Positions 40,062 through 48,346 of a stretch of 64,000 nucleotides of DNA are shown one piece after another. The notes beneath the pieces are model-generated. The model made no database searches. It saw only the letters and a list, made by a program, of their open reading frames with translations, and had not been told where the DNA came from. Position 1 is the first letter of the stretch, and the number at the start of each line of letters is the position of its first letter. This DNA is from Lingula anatina. Lineage: Eukaryota; Brachiopoda; Lingulata; Lingulida; Lingulidae. The DNA lies in contig NW_019776068.1 in the NCBI RefSeq assembly GCF_001039355.2, positions 51,705 through 115,704 on the forward strand. The letters run 5' to 3'. The position numbers and the translations under genes were made by a program.

Positions 40062-43000
40062 CCACTTACCTTCATTTTTCTCATAATTTCACCCAGTTGT
40101 AAAGTTTCATATCTTCCAAGCCCAACAAACTTTCGAACATCTAAGATACAAGTCAAGGTTACTAAAACTTGAACTTTTTCATAAAGATAAATAAATATAT
40201 ATCAGCATTACTCTAGGCTATTAATAAAAGAGTGGTATTTTCTTGGGATAAATATATAAACTAAATTTGTCCAAATTTCACCTTCATCACAATGTGCACC
40301 ACATCTTGATTTTAATTTTAATACTCAGCATCAACATCTTAAGTCTTAACTAATCACTAAATTCTTTCAGCATTTTGAAATGCTAAAATAAAGTATCTCA
40401 AGATGAAAAAATATAAAGGATACTTTTAAGAAATACTCTTCTGTTGTAAGGAGACCCAAACAGCTGGAGTGGCACTATCCTCTTCAACAAAGATCTCAAA
40501 AATAGGTACACCTAAAACAATTAACTCTGCAATACAATGCAATACAATATAAACAACCCAAACTACATGCTCATCATGTAGAATCAAATTAACCTTGGAA
40601 AAATTCATGTCTATTTCATTCAGCAAAACATTGAGCTTCCTTTCTAATTAAAAATGAATGTGAGATACTCTTAGGACCAAGGACCTGAGGTACACCTGGT
40701 GCAATCCTACATTTATTCATTATTATCATTCTTCTTCTTATTATTATTGAATATTTTAATTCCTCTTATTCTTACATACCTTATCGTCACTTTTTCAACT
40801 TATAAAAAAAAAAAGAAAAATATTTAGAATTGCTGTATTATGTCACCTGTCTGTGTCTGGAGTGTGTTTCTAACAACTGGGCCACTGTTGGACCTCCCAT
40901 CTTCCCTCTTCTAACCACCTTGTCTGCTGCTGACTGGGAACTTTCTCCTCTGCTGGGAAGCCTTCTGGCTCTGGGTCTGCAGGTTTTCAACTGTGGTGCT
41001 TTGCAGTGATAGTTCAACAAGCTATATATGATGGACTTTTTCCTGAAATGTTGAGGATAGAGCTACATAATTGCACACATACAAAAAGAAAAGAGGGTGC
41101 CATTAGAATTCCTGATTCTGAATTACAAAATGCAAAATATATAAATAAACAAATGTAAATATATTACATCATCAGTGAGACTGAAATCAAAGCTTATGAC
41201 CCTATACAACTATATCCATAATTATTTCATTAAGTTTTCCAAACATTCCAAATATGATCAAAATTACCCTATTTTGCAACTAGCATTAGTAACTACATTT
41301 ACATGTCTAGAGACAATGACTGAATATTATAATTTACAGTCCAAAATCCAAGCATTCAGTTTTGACCCACAATTTAGCAAATAAAAAAAGTAAAACATTC
41401 TGATCACCTCAAATTTTCAAGTAGACAAAACAGGAGTGGTTTGACTGCACTGGTGACTGTAACACCTAGTGTAGCTTCCCTCACATCCTTTTCACTACAT
41501 TTGTCATGTGACACAGTAGCCATGGAAACTGAAGCTGCAGTGGTGACATCTATCTTTAAAAATACCTCCTCCACTAGATCATCAACACAAGTAGGGTGAA
41601 ATGAGTCTGAAAACAATACATTTCATAAAATAAATTCTGTGATTTCACTAGTTTTATGAACATCAGTATACAGTCAATTAAATAAGCATTTTGCCTGTTA
41701 TAGAAAAACGTATATAATTCTAACTTTCCAGTCCACATTGAAGCACGCCAGCCCCAGAAACACACAAAAAATATTTCAAAATCTGGGAAACTTTACATAT
41801 GACAACTGGTTCCTCAGACAACATCTGGTTCCTCTACCATATAAAGAAGATAATTATAATACTTACTTGGTAGTTTTTCTCTCAAGTTCCTTGCATAGAA
41901 CATATTCTTTCTGGGCAACTGCTTGTGATGACTAAACAAGAGAGGAAACTACATGTGACAAAACTTTAGCTATCACAATGAATTAGAGTACAGTTTGTCT
42001 CAATAATGAACCCGTGGCACACTTAGAATTCTTATTTAAATATTCACAAATAGAAAACAATTTTCTAGTATTTATCTACCATTTTGCCTATGTAACACTA
42101 AAATAACAGTCAAATAACTGCAAGGCTCATTTCAAACTAAGTCACATTTCTTTTTAAAAAATGCCTAAAAGGTTGAATGCATAAAAGGATCAGGTCAACA
42201 TGGCAAAATATTCCCTGCAAAAGTGTGTTGGTGACTGAGCACTTTCAATTAACCCTGCGATACTGACATTGGGCATAAATGGAAAAGCACTGAAATTACC
42301 ATTTTTTTAAACCCATTTCGACGCAGATGTCCAGATGATTGAAATCAGTTGAAAGAAATCCAAACAGATACTTCCTGTTGCTGTTACATGGTCATTTTAT
42401 AACCATCAACAATCTTTTAAAATGTACCTTTTATTATAAACCAAAAACAGATTTCATACTGACATATATATAACAGGTGCTTGTAATCTGACTCACCTAT
42501 AATGTTGAACTTTTTGAGAGTCCACAATGATTTTTGGCCTTTTGCATGGAATATCATCCATCATTCCATCAATACCCTGACTGTCAGGTTGTTCACAACT
42601 AGGATGCAGCGCCTTCTCTGAGAAAAAAATGTTTTAAAGTTGACTGGATGCAATACAGTGCATATAAAACCTTGACTGCGATCTAAGAGTGGAACTTTTC
42701 TTCTGAAAACAATCTTTCAAGCAAACATTCAAACAACTGTATGAAAATAACATAAACACACAGTATTAATTCTGAACAATACCATAAAGTTAATTTATTC
42801 ACCAACAAAAGAAACTGTTTTAAAAGTATGAAAATGTGACACTACAACTACTATAACTATATCTATCTAAGCCTGCTAACAATACTCAATACTTAAATGA
42901 TGATATTAATGCACAAATTACGATAATTACACTGTGAACTGTCCAATTTCTTCTCTAGAAGTGCTTTCATCTCATTTACTTACACATAGCTTTAATTTAT

Positions 43001-43887
43001 TGTGCAAATTGTTCCATATCTTTTGTCTAAGATATGAGATATATTTTGTCCATGTCAAAAAATAAGTAATAAATAAATAAGTTAAAAATAAAGACCTTTA
43101 CTTTGCTGCTTTCCATCCATTGTCCTTTTCCTCTTCCCCATGTTAGAAACCATCCCTGTGATATCTTTTCCACCATAATGGCAGGTGGGGTTTAGTTGTG
43201 AACATGTACCTTCTATCCTAGATATCATATCATACACTGGAACACCTGTAGTATCAAATCAAAATGACACTAAGTATACCCAGCACTTCAAATTAAGAAG
43301 AAACATACCACATACATATACTAGAGTATAGAAAAGTACTCTTTCAAATGGTGTAAAAAATATTTTCAGTACTATTCTCTTAAATGTTGTGGGGGGGGGG
43401 GAGACTTTTCTTCATATAAATCCTATTTTTGCTAAATTTCAAGTCATCTGTGACTTTTTTTGAAAAAAAAAATCATCACCACATTAAAATATTAATCCCA
43501 TTTAACCTGTTATTTGTATATAGGAGTCTTGACCAACTGGCACAAACATTGACTGTCTCTCTAGAAGATACATCATCAGCTGGTCACCTATCCTGAAAAT
43601 ATCATAGAAAAAGTAAAAAATTAGAAATGCCAGGAACAACACATGTATTTCACAGTAAGGGACATAATGATATCTGACATGAGCCTAACACAGATATCTT
43701 TACATGCATAAACTACGATAACAGTGACTAATGACTCTTATAAATCTTCCACATAAAGCTATATATTATTTGGTAATCATTAAAAAAATTTCAGTCTTTG
43801 CAGCCTTTCTTGTGCTTTTACTGTAATACAACTACATATATAGGCTAGACTTCTTTTCAAATTTGATGTTATATATGTGAGATGCAA

Positions 43888-43942
<55 letters not shown>

Positions 43943-44234
43943 CACGTGCATGCATGGAGGGGGAGGGGCAAGGTACTGGTACACTACATAATAGTAGTAC
44001 AGTTGAATGTCCTTGCAAATCTCTCCTGTAGGACATCTTATAGGGACCATTCCCAGACCGTATCGTACTAACTGTGGATCAATCTATCTCCAAGGGGATT
44101 CTTGCTAAATTGCAAACAACTTAAGCAGCTTTGATATCTGTCATGCCTACTGAAGCTGCTAGGGGGGTAATACTAATTAACTATCGTTTTGAAGCTTCAG
44201 TAGGTGTGCCAGACATCTAAGCTGTTAAAGCTGN

Positions 44235-44279
<45 letters not shown>

Positions 44280-46233
44280 CGTGCATGCATGGAGGGGGAG
44301 GGGCAAGGTACTGGTACACTACATAATAGTAGTACAGTTGAATGTCCTTGCAAATCTCTCCTGTAGGACATCTTATAGGGACCATTCCCAGACCGTATCG
44401 TACTAACTGTGGATCAATCTATCTCCAAGGGGATTCTTGCTAAATTGCAAACAACTTAAGCAGCTTTGATATCTGTCATGCCTACTGAAGCTGCTAGGGG
44501 GGTAATACTAATTAACTATCGTTTTGAAGCTTCAGTAGGTGTGCCAGACATCTAAGCTGTTAAAGCTGAAAGCAATTTAGCAAGGAACTCCTCGGAGATG
44601 GGTCAATCCTGTTAGATCGATCTAAATATGGGAACCCAGTCATAGGGACCATTCAGATTGAGAAGAGCAGAGTGCTATTAAGGCCCCGAACTAAATATGG
44701 CGGACCTACATGAGAGGCGGAGAGACCATTACAGGATTAGTGGTCTTCCTTTCATGTAGGCCTGCCACATTTAGGTCACAGCCTTACTAGCACTCGGCTC
44801 TTCTCAATCTGAATGGTCCCGTAGACATACCTAGAATGAAGTGTTTTCCACGCCCTACAGTGCAGCAGTGCATTAGTGTGGTTGGGATAGGCATATTCTG
44901 AGCGTAGGCAGGATGATATTTGTGCTGCAGAGTTATGGGAGAGCTGAAATCATTAACAAAGACAAATAATACACATTAATTCTTGGATGTAACACACAAA
45001 ATTGGTTCAACCACTGATGTTACAGTATCTATCAAGTAGATAGTATTTGGAGGTAAAACAGCAAGCATGAGTAACTAAGTTCTTAAGCTGAATATGCAAT
45101 TTAAGCAAAGTGCTCAAAAAGAAATCTGATAGTGTAACATATATAACATGTATAATTTACAGTACTCATGGAAATCTATGACCTACTGGAATAAATAAGA
45201 TGCCTTACATAATAATATGATTAATACACAAAATACTTGTACATCATTGATAGGCAGCCTTAAAATATAAAGTAAAGCAAATGAGATGTTTTATTTTTTA
45301 TCTCTCAGATATATAAGTTGGCTTAAGTTTTCTACAATGACTACGTATTAACATCATAGAGATATCTCACTTCGTAGTGTCCAAAAGAAAAAACATTCTT
45401 TTCACATTTTTTCTTGACGAGTTTCTGAAAAAAAAAAAAAAAGAATGCATTTCAATTTTAGTATATATAAATGTATCTTAAACCAAGCAGAGTGATTGCA
45501 ACAGCTAAAAAAAACCAACGATTTAAAACTGTCTTTGTTAAAGGAGATCTGTGATGACTGGATTATTTTGAATGGGCAATATAATTTATTTATATTTACC
45601 TATGTATTTATTATTATTCATTTTATTCACTCAATCATTATATAAAAAGTCATAAAAATCATTTTCCCATCTCTAACCATGATGACTGGGACTTTTATCT
45701 AAACAAAAAATAACTTTGTTGAGAACAAAAATCCGTTACCTTGAAGGAAATGTGTTTATACATTTTACCTGAATCACGTTGATACCCACTTCACTCAGTT
45801 TGGTAAGCGGAGTGTAATCGACTGACACAGGGACACCAGCACCAACACTGTCTGTAGAACCAACCATCACATCATGCAGAAGACTCCTATAGCTGTGGAA
45901 AAATTAGAAGAAATATATGGTAATGACTAGATCTTTTCAATGGGGAGGGGGTTAATTTAATGGACTGGTAACAAACTGTTAAGCAACCTACTATACCTGT
46001 CACACTACACCATCTCTTAGCAACCTACCTATCACTGTCTCTTAGCAATCTACCTGTCACTGTCACCGTCTCTTAGCAACCTATCTCTGTCTCTTAGCAA
46101 CCTACCTGTCACTGTCACCGTCTCTTAGCAACCTGTCCTCCAACTCTTGACTGGAGCCAATCACTTTGGCCGTCTTCAGGAGAAAATGGTGAAGGGAGTC
46201 CACATGGCTGAATAGCTGGTTTATAATCTCCAT
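21886..46233 (-). CDS. TERT: Telomerase reverse transcriptase, full-length, 29 coding exons
   Basis: Splicing by hand gives 3135 coding bases (1044 residues), every junction in phase. Exon starts from ATG at 46233 (5' to 3'): 46233, 45892, 45424, 44943, 43592, 43245, 42617, 41931, 41606, 41042, 40511, 40140, 39728, 39284, 38726, 38192, 37539, 36979, 36392, 35829, 27958, 27371, 24717, 24241, 23782, 23498, 22786, 22454, 21935. Landmarks: TEN domain (KKKCEKNVFSFGHYE; LLERQSMFVPVG), RNA-binding domain (RKFVGLGRYETLQLGEIM), motif T (SYFYITET), motifs 1 and 2 (LRLLPK, LRPIVSM), motif A (YFVKADIEKCFDTI), B' (RGISQGSVLSS), C (RHVDDFLFVTPH), D (INKSKT), E (LFPWCGL). Catalytic Asps are present. It synthesises telomeric repeats on the telomerase RNA in the nucleus. 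The C-terminus is uncertain: a donor at 22344/22345 yields EFDDIML at the end (preferred, resembling the vertebrate DFKTILD end); a donor at 22348/22349 yields a 1072-residue form ending near 21798. A 3' splice site at 46244 implies an upstream noncoding exon. Confidence 0.93.
25294..26457 (-). CDS. SH3BP5: SH3BP5-like protein, three internal exons only (partial)
   Basis: Three exons read in phase: 26329-26457 (43 codons), 25781-25942 (54 codons) and 25294-25424 (43 codons plus two bases). Motifs match the SH3BP5 coiled coil in order: KLDELAKKLGHCIERSRPYYEAR, split here by wording as KLDELAKKLG and SRPYYEAR; then QFDTAWQEMLNHAT; then KRAIHKSR. Family members are guanine exchange factors for RAB11 and bind BTK and JNK. 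N- and C-terminal exons are missing. The piece lies on the TERT strand between TERT exons 22 and 23, but it is enclosed by N joins at 25158 and 27194. A misplaced contig is more likely than true nesting. Confidence 0.85.
26690..27193. repeat. Dispersed repeat (AACAAGGCAGCAAAGCTGTC family)
   Basis: The segment starting AACAAGGCAGCAAAGCTGTC and continuing AAATGTACAGACAAA recurs at about 37590-37864. Both copies end at an N join after a shared ATTTTGATG...ACATTACATAAT motif. A repeated end at two joins suggests the assembler broke inside this family. Confidence 0.6.
28609..29586 (+). CDS. GNAT acetyltransferase, NAT16 / histidine N-acetyltransferase-like (nested gene A)
   Basis: A single uninterrupted reading of 325 residues from ATG 28609. 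It has the family motif IYGGLDYLPDYY (about residues 26-37), TTLVLRAARVK followed by the acetyl-CoA loop YQGKGI (about 74-90), and a C-terminal half with KVIINWVPYSIIPSN and the ending YVYLLEAVL. Human NAT16 and fish histidine N-acetyltransferase share the GLDYLP motif and the LLEA end. The predicted reaction is acetyl transfer from acetyl-CoA to a small amine such as histidine. The gene lies inside TERT intron 20 on the opposite strand and has no coding intron, consistent with retroposition or an intron-poor paralogue. It is clearly diverged from genes B and C. Confidence 0.9.
   Translation: MENLTFKEATLQDYDAVMAINDNIYGGLDYLPDYYKLFMTMPSMTAFLAEKKGETVAFCIAQILDNETTLVLRAARVKEVYQGKGILKELTAHLKRKMKQMYPTIQRRCIVTLQTVGDEKPFPTGYVQICKKRMLSFYQQASIIEKKLMEMGESAGGIDVHQLGSEELQQLLGSKWALNLFPKEKVIINWVPYSIIPSNGPIIATESDAFLTHEENKDKAEQSPDVFSAVNFIFCKKIGLRLSLDLYGIRQSNMAVVKEHIVHHARNAVFKAKEAGCEGIHVELYVEVDAPLEELLGITSSLELKSSDFFVMNKEKYVYLLEAVL
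30173..31772 (+). mobile_element. Non-autonomous Helitron-like element, 1600 bp, with empty site in the window
   Basis: Flanks of this insert (CAGTTAAAA / TGAAAGAG) are contiguous at 33571-33586 in the parallel copy, so the borders are exact. Insertion is between A and T with no target duplication, and the right end is CTAA preceded by a stem-loop (GTACCGCCAGC / GCTGGTGGTAC). These are Helitron hallmarks. The left end begins CTAGAGG, not the canonical TC, and carries another stem AGAGGC / GCCTCT. The interior has a ~145-bp tandem core. No Rep/helicase coding is seen. Confidence 0.72.
30500..31010 (+). repeat. ~145-bp tandem satellite core
   Basis: The sentence-like unit containing TATGACTTCCTAT, AAGTTCAATAGTA, GGAGATAT and CAAAGGTC.ATTTCAAGGTCA begins at 30640, 30783 and 30930 (periods 143 and 147), with partial units before, and a diverged one near 31378-31490. 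Such cores are typical of mollusc Helitron-like elements. Confidence 0.75.
32149..33120 (+). CDS. GNAT acetyltransferase, NAT16 / histidine N-acetyltransferase-like (nested gene B)
   Basis: A 323-residue single-exon protein starting MVDLTFRTANLQDY. An in-frame ATG further upstream (from 32062) is less likely, because the parallel copy C starts exactly at this codon. Motifs: VYFGLDYLPDYY (about residues 23-34), TSLIMRAARVKPTHQGQGI (acetyl-CoA loop), GTFIINWVPYATLTSN and the end YVYLLEANI. It sits antisense within TERT intron 20. The region 30078-33408 is repeated as 33479-35205, apart from the 1600-bp insertion, with an N join at 33412, so B and C may be alleles rather than paralogues. Confidence 0.9.
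   Translation: MVDLTFRTANLQDYEAILAIHANVYFGLDYLPDYYKRYVTYAHMTSYVAEQDGEIVAYCLAHVNDDETSLIMRAARVKPTHQGQGILSKLKTFLKAQEVRNHPNLRKIKITVCIPLTGNKELPRNYEQIFRRKLYCFQQKTASIRKKITWDVEETTGKVHQMSTEELETILGSETNKHLFPYGTFIINWVPYATLTSNAPIIEAESDVYASYDENNTAFKKTPIFLSAATQIMCENVRLRVGLDLFGTNIDAATVCNHIFYQVCKTVDKAENMGIETIHVEFHAEEELSKEVLMHTASVLGLEPSIGFFGACENYVYLLEANI
33954..34925 (+). CDS. GNAT acetyltransferase, NAT16 / histidine N-acetyltransferase-like (nested gene C)
   Basis: Also 323 residues and nearly identical to gene B. Scattered changes include Ala14-region Asn/Asp (IHANV to IHDNV), a Gly-to-Cys change (TTGK to TTCK) and Pro-to-Arg (NAPI to NARI), all leaving the frame intact. The GLDYLP motif, QGQGI loop and YLLEANI end are preserved. 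Flanking sequence is also shared, so the duplication includes promoter and 3' sequence. It lacks the Helitron-like insert found upstream of gene B. Confidence 0.9.
   Translation: MVDLTFRTANLQDYEAILAIHDNVYFGLDYLPDYYKRYVTYAHMTSYVAEQDGEIVAYCMAHVNDDETSLIMRAARVKPTHQGQGILSKLKTFLKEQEVRNHPNLRKIKITVCIPLTGNKELPRNYEQMFRRKLYCFQQKTASIRKRFTWDVEETTCKLHQMSTEELETILGSETNKHLFPYGTFIINWVPYATLTSNARIIEAESNVYASYDENNTTSKRTPIFLSAATQIMCENVRLRVGLDLFGTNIDAATVRNHIFYQVCKTVDKAENMGIEIIHVEFHAEEELSKEVLMQTASVLGLEPSIGFFGACENYVYLLEANI
35444..35608. mobile_element. MITE with CAGGCCCRTAGCCAG termini, copy 1
   Basis: The left end CAGGCCAATAGCCAG and right end CTGGCTACGGGCCTG are inverted repeats of about 15 bp around a 165-bp element with a G-rich interior. 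A second copy is at 50281-50456. It lies in TERT intron 20. Confidence 0.65.
39998..40060. repeat. CT microsatellite upstream of TERT exon 12 donor
   Basis: A (CT)n run ends about ten bases from the intronic side of the donor at 40069. It may vary in length between individuals. Confidence 0.85.
43892..43940. repeat. TG microsatellite, repeated at 44235-44276
   Basis: A (TG)n run followed by CGCGCGCACGTGCATGCATGG occurs twice, together with about 300 bases of identical following sequence (to 44233 and 44582). The N at 44234 joins them, so this is very likely an assembly duplication. Confidence 0.85.
44425..44595. repeat. Imperfect foldback with ~67-bp arms
   Basis: The arm CCAAGGGGATTCTTGCTAAA... 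pairs with ...TTTAGCAAGGAACTCCTCGG across a short centre (CTACTGAAGC / GCTTCAGTAG). It is repeated at about 44085-44233 by the join and lies in TERT intron 4. Confidence 0.6.
44645..44820. mobile_element. 176-bp MITE with perfect 24-bp terminal inverted repeats
   Basis: GGGACCATTCAGATTGAGAA at the left end, continuing to GAGC, is exactly the reverse complement of the right end. No coding capacity. No clear target duplication. It is placed 11 bases from the TERT exon 4 donor (44830). Confidence 0.75.
45990..46105. repeat. Minisatellite made from the TERT exon 1 end and its splice donor
   Basis: The exon 1 end with its donor (CTACCTGTCACTGTCACCGT followed by CTCTTAGCAACC on the plus strand) is repeated with variation into the intron, at about 46051-46080, and in shorter forms further left. 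The repeat provides several additional GACAG|GTAG donor-like sites. Confidence 0.7.
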
Positions 46234-46243
46234 GATAATTACT

Positions 46244-48346
46244 GAAAAAAATACACACTGAAGTGCAATACATGACACTGTTTTACTTTACTTTGCTTTT
46301 CTTTGTATTTTTCTTTCTTTCTTTTTAACCTTCAAGGTACTGCACTCTCCTTGGTATTTACTAGTACCTGGCAGGCCAAAATGAATTTTCCTCAAGAAAA
46401 AAGGGAATTTTCTCCTGCTCACGAATCAATGCTCGGCCAGTATCAGTATAACATTTCTTATTAAATATTGGTGAAAACCACTTCAGGATATATTAAAATC
46501 CAAACACTAATAGACAAATCTTACCCCCTGAAATGATGCCATACCTGAAATTTAATTCATTACTGATAGACAACTATAAAGGGCCTTTAAACTGACTGGG
46601 CAAAATCTTTTAAAATATTGAATTTAAAATACAAGCTCGGCGTAAAAATCCTATTGCTTCAAAAAGGAAAAAATACAGGCAAGCTACCCNNNNNNNNNNN
46701 NNNNNNNNNNNNNNNNNNNNNNNNNNNNNNNNNNNNNNNNNNNNNNNNNNNNNNNNNNNNNNNNNNNNNNNNNNNNNNNNNNNNNNNNNNNNNNNNNNNN
46801 NNNNNNNNNNNNNNNNNNNNNNNNNNNNNNNNNNNNNNNNNNNNNNNNNNNNNNNNNNNNNNNNNNNNNNNNNNNNNNNNNNNNNNNNNNNNNNNNNNNN
46901 NNNNNNNNNNNNNNNNNNNNNNNNNNNNNNNNNNNNNNNNNNNNNNNNNNNNNNNNNNNNNNNNNNNNNNNNNNNNNNNNNNNNNNNNNNNNNNNNNNNN
47001 NNNNNNNNNNNNNNNNNACCCCCCCCCCCCCCCCCCCCCGTCACATTATATTGTTCATAATATTTATAAGATATCCCTTCTGCTTTGCCAGATTAAACGT
47101 GGATCGTACATATTTAAAGACTTATAAGATAAGAGTGCCCATTATTTCAATTTCTTCACCTTAGTTCCACTCTCAGCTGCAAAACGACACTTCAAGTCTT
47201 AAGAAATAAGTAATACCCTCGATACATCTCTGTTGATTTTGTGAAATGGCGCATGTGACGTCGTTTAGAAAAGTGACCAATCAAATCGCGTTATTAACTT
47301 CAACATTAGTATCGGTGGTTTGTTGACTTCCACTTGGAACAGGAGAATGGCGGGGGTTTGTTGATAGTTTCATTTCTTTCTAATGCTTAAAGAAACCCAC
47401 TCACTACATTGTGATAAGAATCTACTGAAATGAAGCCGATAGTTCTGCGTTACAATCTTTGTTTTAGTGTTCTAGATTGTTATTTCTTGAAAAAACAACT
47501 CGGGACGAAAGTAAGCAGCAGTTTTATTACTAACTTGAGTTGATCACTGAAGGATTAAAAAAAAGAAAGAAACTCATTGATTAGTTGTACTACAGTGTAT
47601 GTTTTAGTAGTCCTCAACATTTACTGACCTTCTGAAGTTCAGGATCTATCTAACTATCTATGAAATGGTCCTGTGCTTAATTTGGGTCCTGAACATATGT
47701 TCACTACGTGAAGGCAATAGCCTAGGTGGTATTTCATTAGGTAGATCACAATCCGCTAGGGGCGCTACAGTCGTAACTGTCCACGGGCAGTGAAGTGTTA
47801 AACTGAAGTCGGCCTGCTGACAGTTCGCCTATGGAACCCCTTTTTTAAATCTCTCTTTTAGCGCCGCGTAAAAAAACTAATACAAGCCATTAACTAAATA
47901 AGTTGTAAATCAAAGAGTAAAATCCGGTCACGTGATTTTCCCATGTTGCAGTCTTTGACAAGTTTCGGTTCTGCTTGTTTTAAGCTTTGCCTCTACAAAA
48001 TGATAAAAAATTTCAGTTAAGTGCTGGTATCATCTTTTTGAAATTTATATCCAGCAAAGTTTATGAAATTTGCTATATTATGTAGAAAAATCATGAAATT
48101 TGAAGGTTGCGAAGTATAGTTAATTTAATCCGCAATATTACATGATGTGNCAACATAAAATATTGATACGAAATATTTGGCATTTAACTTTCAGGCCTTT
48201 AGTCAGAAATACGGATAGCCGGTTCGATCAAACAGACACCATCTGTACAGGTAACACCATTAGCTTTGTAAATGCTGTATGGAACTAATGCAGCTCCATT
48301 TTGTTTGTGAGCCATGTGGAGTGATTATCATTAGACACTACAGAGT
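46244..48346. promoter_or_regulatory. Divergent TERT / WRN-like upstream interval with assembly gap
   Basis: The interval between the two start codons is about 2.1 kb and includes 328 N at 46690-47017 flanked by C runs. Visible motifs include a CCAAT box at 47277-47281, a CRE-like TGACGTCG at 47256-47263 and a CACGTG E-box at 47929-47934. A plausible noncoding exon of the helicase gene is at about 48194-48249. The motifs are short and could be chance; the arrangement itself is the firm observation. Confidence 0.5.

Noticed and set aside
43780-44385. Thr-His repeat frames
   Set aside because: They are translations of the TG/CA microsatellite, duplicated at the N at 44234.
46610-47127. Open frames spanning the N run
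   Set aside because: They consist mostly of unknown bases; poly-Gly/poly-Pro ends come from C runs at the gap edges.
47929-47934. CACGTG as evidence of Myc-type control of TERT
   Set aside because: A single six-base match in an unmapped promoter is not enough; listed only as a visible motif.
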